The notes under the pieces were generated by a model. That model made no database searches, was not told the DNA's origin, and worked only from the letters and a program-made list of their open reading frames with translations. A DNA stretch of 64,000 nucleotides from an uncultured Aquimarina sp. (lineage in GTDB: Bacteria > Bacteroidota > Bacteroidia > Flavobacteriales > Flavobacteriaceae): the NCBI RefSeq assembly GCF_947495315.1, contig NZ_CANLYD010000005.1, positions 248,001 to 312,000 of the forward strand, written 5' to 3'. A program made the translations under genes and the position numbers. This document shows positions 57,009 through 64,000 of this stretch, piece by piece; within the stretch, counting starts at the first letter, position 1, and each line of letters opens with the position of its first letter.

Positions 57009-57031
57009 GGGTATATACATACTTAACTGTA
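57009..57031 (+). promoter_or_regulatory. Putative ECF promoter GGGT-N14-CTGTA
   Basis: AATAGGGT, 14 nt, CTGTACTC, ending 46 nt before the ATG at 57077. Confidence 0.7.
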
Positions 57032-57076
57032 CTCTTTATGACGGAGAATAAAATTTCAAAATAAAAAATTTTAAAC

Positions 57077-60000
57077 ATGAAAAAAAATACCCCGCTATTA
57101 ATCTTATTGTTTTTTAGCCTATTTGGATTTTCGCAATCCTTTAATTACCAGGCTGTGGTAAGAGATGCTAACGGTGATCCAATTGTGAATCAATCGATTG
57201 GTGTACAAATACAAATTCTAGAAGGAGTGGCGCCTGATAATTTAGTATATACTGAAATCCATACTGTGACTTCAACAGCCCAAGGAATTATATCCTTAGC
57301 TGTAGGTACAGGTACAACTTCAGATAATTTTAGTACAATTAACTGGAGTCAGCAAAATCAATGGATTGGAATTGCTGTAGATATTACAGGAGGAACAACA
57401 TATACAAGTATAGGAACGACCAAATTACAGCAAGTGCCTTATGCCTTATATGCTGCCAATTCAGGAGATAAAACCTTTGATACCACCAACAATGTAACAA
57501 GTAATGCATCAGGAACTATTGCCACCGATGATTTTGTGTTTGGTAGTTCGCAATTGGATAACATTACTAATAATACTGATGATAACGCCCGAGTGTTTTT
57601 TGATAAAAGCAAGGCTGCCTTAAGAGCGGGTATTGTAAATGATGTAGAAGAAGGCACTCCAGTTGCCGGGGATTTATGGAATGATGCAAATGTTGGGTAT
57701 GGGTCCATTGCCTTAGGGGTAGATAATGCTGCCAAAGCGTTTGGTTCTGTAGCAATAGGAAATGAAAACACTATAGAAACCGCAGTTTCCAATTCTATTA
57801 CCTTAGGATCAGGTAATACAATTAACGGAAATGCATTGTCCGCTTTTATTTTAGGTGAAGTTAATACGGTGTCTGGAATTCATTCACTAGCATTAGGAGC
57901 CAATAATAACGCAGGCGGAAATGGGAATATTGCGATGGGTCGTGGGTTAACTACTAATAATAAAGATGCAATTGCGCTGGGGTATTTTAATACTGAAATA
58001 TCAGGAAGCCCAACAGGTTATAATGTTAATCAGCCATTATTAATAGTAGGAAACGGAACGGATCAGATGAATACCTCCAATGCACTAGTGATTCGTCATA
58101 ACGGAAATACATTATTAAATGGAGCATTAACCATTGATGGAGATAACACAGGTTCTGGTATTGGATATACATTACCCTCACAAGATGGTACTGCCAATCA
58201 AGTAATGAGTACCGATGGTGCCGGAAATGTATCTTGGATCAATGCGCCTTCCGGAGGAGCTTTTTCAACAACATCTAATGTGACGAGCAATGCTAACGGA
58301 ACTATTGCCATCGATGATTTTGTGTTTGGTAGTACACAATTAGATGATGATACCAATACCACAGATGACGATTTTAGAATGTTCTTTGATAAAAGCAAAG
58401 GAGCTTTTAGAGCAGGTTCAGCTGTTGGAACTGAATGGGATAATGTCAATGTAGGAGCAGGTTCAGTGGCTTTTGGTAATAAAAATACGGTAAGCGGTTT
58501 TCAATCTTTTTCTGTGGGTGTTCAAAATAATGTTATTGGGGCAACTTCCGCTACCTTTGGCGCCAACAATACCATAACAGGTATTGGAACCTTTTCTACA
58601 GGTGAGTTTTTAACCGCCGAAGCAAGAAGTCAAGTCACTATTGGATATTTAAACACGGCTGCCGCTGGAAACGCATTGATAAAAGTTCCTACAGATCGTT
58701 TGTTTGTAATTGGTAATGGATTTGACGAAGCCAATAGAAGCGATGCGTTAGTAATGCTAAAGAATGGAAATACAATGCTAAATGGCTCATTAACTATTGA
58801 TGGTGATAATCAAGGTACTGGCCAGGCATATACATTACCTGCCCAAGATGGTACCGCTAATCAGGTGATGAGTACAGATGGTTCTGGAAATGTTTCCTGG
58901 ATTACCCAACCTGCAACTCCTTCGGTTACATTTTCAACAGTAAACAATGTTACAAGTAATGCCAACGGAAATATCGCTGCGGATAATTTTGTATTTGGTA
59001 GTACTCAACTTAATGATATCGAAAATAATGCATCAGATGATGTTAAAATGTATTTTGATAAAAGTAAAGGGTCTTTTAGAGCAGGAACTTCATTAGACAG
59101 TAGTGGAGATGCTTTTGTTTGGAATCCTATTAATGCAGGTGATTATTCTGTGGCGATGGGGCGTTATTCGTTGGCACAAGGTATAGCCGCAACCGCATTT
59201 GGTACAAATAATAATGCGGGAGGTGAAAATGCTTTTGCTGCAGGATTTCAAAATTTAGCCTCTCGTCCTTCTACAGTTGCGATCGGTGCTAATAATAGTG
59301 TTTCTGGATTTTATGCAGTAGGAATAGGTCGCGGAACTCAATCTACCACGTATGGACAACATACTATCGGATTATTTAGCGAATTTGTAAACGGAAGTGA
59401 TGCAGCATATGTGGCTACAGATCCTCTATTTATTATCGGAAATGGAATAAGTGACATCAATAGAACCAATGCATTAGTAATGCGTAAGAATGGTAATACA
59501 CAACTAAACGGGTCATTGACAATTGATGGGGATAATGCAGGAGCAGGAACAGCTTATACCTTACCAGCTCAGGATGGAACAGCGAATCAAGTGATGACCA
59601 CGGATGGTTCAGGAAATGTTTCCTGGACAGCAGTAAGTGGCAATGATGCAGATGCCGACCCTACCAATGAAATCGAATTACCGGCAGGAGGAACAGATGG
59701 ACAAATTTTACGAACTAATGGAAGTGGAGGCTATACCTGGGTTAACGACGCTGTAAATGATGCAGATAATGACCCTACCAATGAAATTGAGTTGCCGGCA
59801 GGAGGAATTAGCGGGCAAGTTTTAACCAGTAACGGTGCTGGTGGATCTCAATGGACATCTAATGTATCTGCCGCTACAGTAGAAACACCTGCGTTAACTA
59901 TTACAGGTTTGCCAGCTTTTGCAGCAGATTTAGATGGAACTAAAGTCTTGTCTGGGGCCGGAAGTTTTGTAGGACTTACTGGTTGGAGAACTAGTGATGG

Positions 60001-60358
60001 AGCATTACCCAAAAACTTGTTCGACAATGGGAATCATTTTAATGAAACTACAGGGGAATTTACTGCTCCGGTGAATGGATTCTATTATTTTACGGCTCAA
60101 ATACGTTTTGATCAGATTAGCAGTGGGTATTTCAGATTGTTACTTGGAGTTAATGGTACCACTAGCTTAAATAATGGATTACACGCAATTTCTGAGGGAG
60201 ATGCCACAGGAACACAATTCCATACACTAAATGTTGGAGGAGTTATGAAATTAAATGCTAATGATAAAGTAAATATAATCGTCTTTTCAAGCTCGGATGC
60301 TTCTTGGTCCGTTAGTGATGAAAGTGGATTTAACGGATATCTGATCAGTAGGTTTTAA
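57077..60358 (+). CDS. Fibre/adhesin with three head modules and a C1q-like tip
   Basis: 1093 residues. Signal peptide to about 20 (LFFSLFGFSQ) and N-terminal domain at about 20-125, nearly identical to the fibre at 48954. Three head/stalk modules begin near 133, 395 and 617. A linker at about 855-945 has two DPTNEIELPAGG units. The tip at about 955-1093 is C1q/TNF-like: HFNETTGEFTAPVNGFYYFT, LLLGVNGTTS, LNANDKVNIIVFSS, ending GFNGYLISRF. C1q domains form trimers, consistent with a trimeric fibre. Target unknown; glycan or protein binding is possible. Single gene with its own promoter and terminator. Confidence 0.86.
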   Translation: MKKNTPLLILLFFSLFGFSQSFNYQAVVRDANGDPIVNQSIGVQIQILEGVAPDNLVYTEIHTVTSTAQGIISLAVGTGTTSDNFSTINWSQQNQWIGIAVDITGGTTYTSIGTTKLQQVPYALYAANSGDKTFDTTNNVTSNASGTIATDDFVFGSSQLDNITNNTDDNARVFFDKSKAALRAGIVNDVEEGTPVAGDLWNDANVGYGSIALGVDNAAKAFGSVAIGNENTIETAVSNSITLGSGNTINGNALSAFILGEVNTVSGIHSLALGANNNAGGNGNIAMGRGLTTNNKDAIALGYFNTEISGSPTGYNVNQPLLIVGNGTDQMNTSNALVIRHNGNTLLNGALTIDGDNTGSGIGYTLPSQDGTANQVMSTDGAGNVSWINAPSGGAFSTTSNVTSNANGTIAIDDFVFGSTQLDDDTNTTDDDFRMFFDKSKGAFRAGSAVGTEWDNVNVGAGSVAFGNKNTVSGFQSFSVGVQNNVIGATSATFGANNTITGIGTFSTGEFLTAEARSQVTIGYLNTAAAGNALIKVPTDRLFVIGNGFDEANRSDALVMLKNGNTMLNGSLTIDGDNQGTGQAYTLPAQDGTANQVMSTDGSGNVSWITQPATPSVTFSTVNNVTSNANGNIAADNFVFGSTQLNDIENNASDDVKMYFDKSKGSFRAGTSLDSSGDAFVWNPINAGDYSVAMGRYSLAQGIAATAFGTNNNAGGENAFAAGFQNLASRPSTVAIGANNSVSGFYAVGIGRGTQSTTYGQHTIGLFSEFVNGSDAAYVATDPLFIIGNGISDINRTNALVMRKNGNTQLNGSLTIDGDNAGAGTAYTLPAQDGTANQVMTTDGSGNVSWTAVSGNDADADPTNEIELPAGGTDGQILRTNGSGGYTWVNDAVNDADNDPTNEIELPAGGISGQVLTSNGAGGSQWTSNVSAATVETPALTITGLPAFAADLDGTKVLSGAGSFVGLTGWRTSDGALPKNLFDNGNHFNETTGEFTAPVNGFYYFTAQIRFDQISSGYFRLLLGVNGTTSLNNGLHAISEGDATGTQFHTLNVGGVMKLNANDKVNIIVFSSSDASWSVSDESGFNGYLISRF

Positions 60359-60400
60359 TAATTTGTAGAACTTATCTTAGAAATAGATATAAGTAAGAAA

Positions 60401-60444
60401 AAAGCGTTAAAAGTCTAATTTAAAACTTGGATTTTTAACGCTTT
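60401..60444 (+). terminator. Terminator after the C1q-tipped fibre gene
   Basis: Stem AAAGCGTTAAAA / TTTTTAACGCTTT around a loop of about 19 nt, 43 nt after the stop at 60358. Confidence 0.75.
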
Positions 60445-60619
60445 CCTGTATGTTATATAATCTTGAAATTTTAAGTTTAAATTTCGAATAATGAATATCA
60501 GTTTTTGTGATTTAGTTTTGAAACTTCCAAATACATTTATATGTGGTGAAATAAACCAATTCAAATCATATTTTTAGTTAGAATTATAACTCGAATAGAA
60601 AAAGTAATTTCCAAGATTT

Positions 60620-60658
60620 AAAGGCTTCAAAACTAAAATGTTTTGTAGCCTTTATTTT
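60620..60658. terminator. Second strong hairpin terminator
   Basis: 14-bp stem AAAGGCTTCAAAAC / GTTTTGTAGCCTTT with one mismatch, 6-nt loop, then TATTTTT on the plus strand. It could also end the minus-strand remnant at 60715. Confidence 0.65.
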
Positions 60659-60714
60659 TCTGGTGACCTCGTCTGTAGTTAAAATTTCTGTTGGCATTAT
60701 AAAATGAGTTTTAA

Positions 60715-60876
60715 TTAATAAGGCCCCACATCAATTGCGAGATCGGGATAACATTTAGGATTATCATTGAAATAAATTTCAAATGACAGTTCTTCAGTTA
60801 ATTCTACTTTCGTTCTACAAAGCTGGTGTGATTTGATGAATTTTATTCCCAAATTGGAAATGGGTTGAGTGATATT
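60715..60876 (-). pseudogene. Decayed minus-strand gene remnant
   Basis: An open stretch of 53 codons ending at 60715 reads FIKSHQLCRTKVELTEELSF then EIYFNDNPKCYPDLAIDVGP, with protein-like composition but no start codon. Just upstream the neighbouring frame reads SGQTAIKISLNPFPIWE before a stop, as if one protein had been frameshifted. Family not recognised. The rest of 60359-61112 shows only the two hairpins. Confidence 0.3.
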
Positions 60877-61112
60877 TTAATAGCTGTTTGACCACTTTCT
60901 ATTGTAAAATTGCTAAAATATAAAACTTAGGTATTCGACATAAAAAAGATGATAGTGTTTGAGCTCAGTGGTATAGTTGTCTATAATATGGCAATCTGTA
61001 GCTACATTATTAATAATATAAATTTTTTGGTCATTCTAACTTGGTTTATGGTCACTCCAGAACACACTTGTAGCCATAATTTTGCTGTATCAATAATTAA
61101 AACTTTAATACA

Positions 61113-61985
61113 ATGAAAAAAATATTTTTAACAGGAGCTACAGGAAACACAGGCTCACAGGTAGTAAATCAATTAGTAAAAACAAATTCTCAAGTCACTA
61201 CGTTAGTGCAGGAATCTTCCAGTGAAACTCAAATCAACAAATTTGAAGATTATGGATTCACAGTGGTAAAAGGAGATGTTTTAAAATCTGATACTTACGA
61301 AAATGAATTATCAAAAGCAGATGTTGCTTTACTTCACGTCGGAAATTCTGAAAATCAATTAGATATTGAAAAGAGTTATATCGATACAGCAAAGAAAAGT
61401 GGTCTAAAGCATTTAGTAAAGTTTTCAGCATTTAGAGCCGATGAAAATTCGCCTTCTGAAATATTAGCGGTACACGGTAAATCGGAAAACTACATAAAGA
61501 ATAGTTCAATACCATATACTATGGTTCGACCTAACTTTTTTATGCAGAATATCTTAATGCAAGCAGATGCTATTAAAACTCAAAATACTTTTTATCTGCC
61601 ATTAGCAAACACAAAAGTGGCTACTATTGATACTAGAGATGTAGCAACATTTTTATCGACAGTTTTAACCGAAAAAGATCACGAAAACAAGACGTTTGAG
61701 ATTTCTGGACCAGAGGTTATTAGTTTTCACGAAATGGCTAAAACCCTTTCTGAGGTATTAGGTAGAACTATTAGCTTCACGCCTGTTTCATTTGAAGCAT
61801 TTGAGGCTTCACTGAAAAGTTTAGGTCTTAATGACTGGAGTGTTAATGCATTTTCTGGTCTTAATCAATATGTTGAGAATCAAGATGCGATGGCTTATAA
61901 AACAGATGACTTTGAAACAATAACTGGTAAAAAACCTGCTACTTTTAGACAATTTATTGAAGACCATAAAGACTTCTTTATATAA
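61113..61985 (+). CDS. NmrA-type NAD(P)-binding oxidoreductase
   Basis: 290 residues. The Rossmann nucleotide site is at the very N-terminus (KKIFLTGATGNTGSQVVNQL, a GxxGxxG-type loop). The middle has the YxxxK-less NmrA pattern (HLVKFSAFRADENSPSEILA; HGKSENYIKNSSIPYTMVRP; NFFMQNIL), then ATIDTRDVATFLSTVL and ISGPEVISFHEMAKTLSEVL. This atypical short-chain dehydrogenase family includes NAD(P)H-quinone reductases and redox sensors; the substrate is not evident. No signal peptide. 20 nt before the SnoaL-like gene, so a two-gene operon. Confidence 0.88.
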   Translation: MKKIFLTGATGNTGSQVVNQLVKTNSQVTTLVQESSSETQINKFEDYGFTVVKGDVLKSDTYENELSKADVALLHVGNSENQLDIEKSYIDTAKKSGLKHLVKFSAFRADENSPSEILAVHGKSENYIKNSSIPYTMVRPNFFMQNILMQADAIKTQNTFYLPLANTKVATIDTRDVATFLSTVLTEKDHENKTFEISGPEVISFHEMAKTLSEVLGRTISFTPVSFEAFEASLKSLGLNDWSVNAFSGLNQYVENQDAMAYKTDDFETITGKKPATFRQFIEDHKDFFI

Positions 61986-62004
61986 ATAATTAAAACTTAT
62001 CATT

Positions 62005-62454
62005 ATGAAATATTCAGAAGAAAGCAATTTATCGGTCTTAAAAGATTGGTATAAATCAGCAATAAATGGAGAAGGTGAAAAAGTAGCTAATACTCTTTCT
62101 GATGCTATTAAATGGCATTTTGCAGAAGGCCTAGGTGTAGGAGGAGACTATCAAGGAAAAGAAACCTTACTAAGAGATGTACTTCCGGAATTTTTCTCCG
62201 AATTTGATAAACTACAAGGATTTCCTTCGGATTTCAAAGCATTAGGAAACCTGTTTATTGTAAAGGGAACTTATATAGGCAAAACGAAAGAAGCGCAAAA
62301 AGATTTCTCAGCTGAATTTATGCACATTATTGAAATGAAAGATGGTAAAATTACTAGCCTTTATCAAAACACCAATACTGATGCTTATACTAAAGCTTTG
62401 GGAGAAGTTGTTATACAGCGTATGGATGACAAAACAAAACCTTTTAGAGTGTAG
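62005..62454 (+). CDS. SnoaL-like / NTF2-fold protein
   Basis: 149 residues. Pattern LKDWYKSAINGEGEKVANTL, IKWHFAEGLGVGGDYQGKET, FIVKGTYIG, EFMHIIEMKDGKITSLYQNT matches stress-type SnoaL-like proteins. Cytoplasmic. Co-transcribed with the NmrA-type oxidoreductase (20-nt gap); the pair recalls small stress or detoxification modules. The operon ends in the hairpin at 62484. Confidence 0.85.
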   Translation: MKYSEESNLSVLKDWYKSAINGEGEKVANTLSDAIKWHFAEGLGVGGDYQGKETLLRDVLPEFFSEFDKLQGFPSDFKALGNLFIVKGTYIGKTKEAQKDFSAEFMHIIEMKDGKITSLYQNTNTDAYTKALGEVVIQRMDDKTKPFRV

Positions 62455-62483
62455 TATGCCGCATTATTTTTAGGTCTATAAAC

Positions 62484-62526
62484 AAAAAAGAGAGTAGTTC
62501 TTTATATAAAGAATCACTCTCTTTTT
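62484..62526. terminator. Bidirectional terminator between convergent genes
   Basis: Long stem AAAAAGAGAGTAGTTCTTTA / TAAAGAATCACTCTCTTTTT with one bulged position, A-run and T-run on either side. It lies 30 nt after the SnoaL stop. Confidence 0.88.
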
Positions 62527-62612
62527 GTTGAACTTATTTTGAGTTATTCTTTTACTTACTAATGTCTCATTTACACCCTGATTTTCTTATTTTTAGCTTC
62601 CATCGAGTTCTA

Positions 62613-63518
62613 TTAAGTGTTACGCAATTGAAGTGGTGTTTTACCAGTTTTCCTCTTAACAAAACGAATAAAATGTGTAGGATTATCAAAGTGTAAGTTA
62701 TATGCTATTTCACTTACAGACTTTAAAGTTTGTAGTAACAACGATTTAGCTTCCATTAATTTACGGTCGTGAATAATCTGTAAAGCTGTTTTACCTGTTA
62801 AGCTTTTTACCACATAATTTAAATGCGTTGGATGGATTGCCAAAGCATTTGCAAATTCTTGAACTGATTTTAAAACTTTCTCGGTGTCTTTACCGTATTG
62901 TTCTTCTATTAATACATTATACCTATTGAGTATTCTGGTGTCTGAATCTTGAATTATTGCATTTGTACCTATTTTTTTTACATATAAGTTTTTAGCCTCA
63001 AGCAAGATTATATTTAAGTAAGACCTGAAAATGTCTTCTTTGTTTTCAATGTCTTGTTCCGCTAGATTGCTTATGCTTTCACAAATTCCTTTTAAATGTG
63101 CGCTTTCCTCATTAGAAACACTGATGCTCATTGATGCATTTTGTGTGAAAAATGGAAAATCAGAATGTAGTTTGTTTTTTTTATGTACAGTGGAATAAAA
63201 GTCTGAAGTAAAAAAGATAACGAAACCGCTTAAAGGGGTAATGCTTTCCCAAGATTGAATATGTCCTTCACCAGAAAAAAACAGGGTATTTGTATCTAAG
63301 TGCTGTTCTTCGGAATTATTTTTCATATCAATTTCCCCACTTAGAATTACCATAATCTTATAAAAATGTTTTCTGTATGGTGGCATTTTTTGAGGAATCA
63401 CCTTAGCAGATTCTTCCAGTATACCTATAGAAAAACCATTAAATACTGCCTTATCATAGTTTATGAAGTTTAGGTAGTCTTTGATGGTAGAGAATGTATA
63501 TATGTCGTCTATTTTCAA
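62613..63518 (-). CDS. AraC-family transcriptional regulator
   Basis: 301 residues. N-terminal cupin-like sensing domain at about 20-110 ([35 protein letters not shown]). C-terminal AraC double helix-turn-helix at about 215-300 ([70 protein letters not shown]). Convergent with the NmrA/SnoaL operon and downstream of the small membrane gene after a terminator. Target genes are not evident, but the nearby oxidoreductase operon is a candidate. Confidence 0.93.
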   Translation of the reverse strand: MKIDDIYTFSTIKDYLNFINYDKAVFNGFSIGILEESAKVIPQKMPPYRKHFYKIMVILSGEIDMKNNSEEQHLDTNTLFFSGEGHIQSWESITPLSGFVIFFTSDFYSTVHKKNKLHSDFPFFTQNASMSISVSNEESAHLKGICESISNLAEQDIENKEDIFRSYLNIILLEAKNLYVKKIGTNAIIQDSDTRILNRYNVLIEEQYGKDTEKVLKSVQEFANALAIHPTHLNYVVKSLTGKTALQIIHDRKLMEAKSLLLQTLKSVSEIAYNLHFDNPTHFIRFVKRKTGKTPLQLRNT

Positions 63519-63564
63519 TATAATTAAGTATTTAGCTTTAAAGATATTGATTTTTATATCTAAA

Positions 63565-63599
63565 TAAAAACAGCGACCCTCAAAATAGAAATCGCTGTT
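63565..63599 (-). terminator. Terminator of the small membrane gene
   Basis: Minus strand: AACAGCGA / TCGCTGTT stem with a 15-nt loop, then a T-rich run, 18 nt after the stop at 63618. Confidence 0.72.
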
Positions 63600-63617
63600 A
63601 TTAAAATTGTATATATT

Positions 63618-63824
63618 TTAGGTTTCGGTTTTTTTTAGTGATAAAATCTTACTCCAAAATGGTATTAGTACATAAACCATAGCGGGAACTAAAATAATCG
63701 TTAGTACAAAGGTTCTTACTAAAATCGGTAGTTCATTTAAATACTCTCCAAAAAATAATAAAATCCCTGTTATTGCAGGATAGATTGCTATCCAAACAAT
63801 GAATGCTGATTTTAGCTTTTTCAT
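63618..63824 (-). CDS. Small two-helix membrane protein
   Basis: 68 residues with two membrane helices (FIVWIAIYPAITGILLFFGE; VLTIILVPAMVYVLIPFWS) and a short basic C-terminus. The pattern IYP.IT.IL and LVPAMVYV.IP resembles the membrane segment that follows antibiotic-biosynthesis-monooxygenase domains in other bacteria, here as a separate protein. The ATG overlaps the stop of the upstream gene (ATGA), so the two are translationally coupled. Confidence 0.72.
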   Translation of the reverse strand: MKKLKSAFIVWIAIYPAITGILLFFGEYLNELPILVRTFVLTIILVPAMVYVLIPFWSKILSLKKTET

Positions 63825-64000
63825 TTTGTTGGTTTTTGAAATATACTTTTGTCTATATCTGTTTTGAACTTAATATTTGTCCAATTAATGAACGCGTAGT
63901 TCGTTCCTTTTGCATTTCCATCCCAATTTTCTGCTTGTATGTATTTACGCTTAGAAGGTACTTTAATACCATCTATAGTCTCGTATTCAAATTGCATTAA
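63821..64000 (-). CDS. C-terminal part of an unrecognised protein (start beyond window)
   Basis: 59 codons visible, reading MQFEYETIDGIKVPSKRKYI and NYAFINWTNIKFKTDIDKSI before the stop at 63821. The GIK.PSKR.YI..ENWDG pattern recalls C-terminal strands of Bacteroidota outer-membrane or lipoprotein beta-sheet proteins such as DUF6503; this is a guess. It overlaps the small membrane gene by 4 nt. Confidence 0.6.
   Translation of the reverse strand, partial: LMQFEYETIDGIKVPSKRKYIQAENWDGNAKGTNYAFINWTNIKFKTDIDKSIFQKPTK

Noticed and set aside
41253..60358. Prophage or phage-tail cluster, suggested by fibre, S74 and tail-tip domains
   Set aside because: All carriers have signal peptides and the Bacteroidota N-terminal domain; there is no capsid, terminase, baseplate or integrase gene nearby.
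60960..61010. tRNA-like stretch (GAGCTCAGTGGTATAG)
   Set aside because: It resembles a D-arm, but no acceptor stem, anticodon arm or T-loop (GTTCGA) follows at the right distances.

Overview
The window comes from an AT-rich marine-type Bacteroidota genome, most likely Flavobacteriaceae (an Aquimarina-like organism would fit, but that is inference). Reasons: type IX secretion (T9SS) C-terminal sorting domains, FecI/FecR/TonB-receptor sets, ELWxxDGT and MBG repeats, the bacteroidotal 'FNYQAV' N-terminal domain, and little use of Shine-Dalgarno sites.

Layout. 1-3692 (minus): sigma factor, FecR anti-sigma and a TonB-dependent receptor cut by the window edge. 3966-7337: secreted BNR/VPS10-like repeat protein with a T9SS domain. 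7479-11367 (minus): a cluster of small SRPBCC, DinB and SnoaL-like proteins. 11591-13431: a second kind of sigma factor and a frameshifted esterase. 13609-20385 (minus): a 2258-residue ELWxxDGT / beta-helix / MBG surface protein. 20754-25044 (minus): a second complete receptor / FecR / sigma set. 25279-26910: a TPR membrane regulator. 27390-60358: a 33-kb plus-strand island of giant exported proteins (M60 metallopeptidase, LamG protein, two Ig-repeat T9SS proteins, three modular fibres with different tips, a second BNR protein, a short cassette protein). 61113-64000: an NmrA-type oxidoreductase and SnoaL pair, an AraC regulator, and a small membrane protein coupled to a partial gene.

Two promoter families can be read directly. 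(1) GGGT-N14-(C/T)TGT(A/T), with exactly 14 nt between the boxes, occurs 11 times: before both fecR-receptor operons and before nearly every giant surface gene. This suggests that the FecI-type sigma factors control the whole surface repertoire, with FecR and the TonB receptor sensing outside the cell. (2) GTCACA-N12-CTGAATC, with exactly 12 nt, occurs four times: before the sigma gene at 11591, the esterase, the four-gene SRPBCC operon and the single SRPBCC gene. This suggests an autoregulated sigma regulon.

At protein level, four exported proteins share a C-terminal cassette of about 215 residues that ends in two Ca-binding loops resembling dockerin and the tail GKGEQ(F). One protein of the island begins with a domain that looks cohesin-like. 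The three fibres share the N-terminal domain and head/stalk modules (2, 4 and 3 copies) but end in an S74 chaperone, a phage-tail-like tip and a C1q-like domain. All functional readings rest on inspection by eye; no database search was run.
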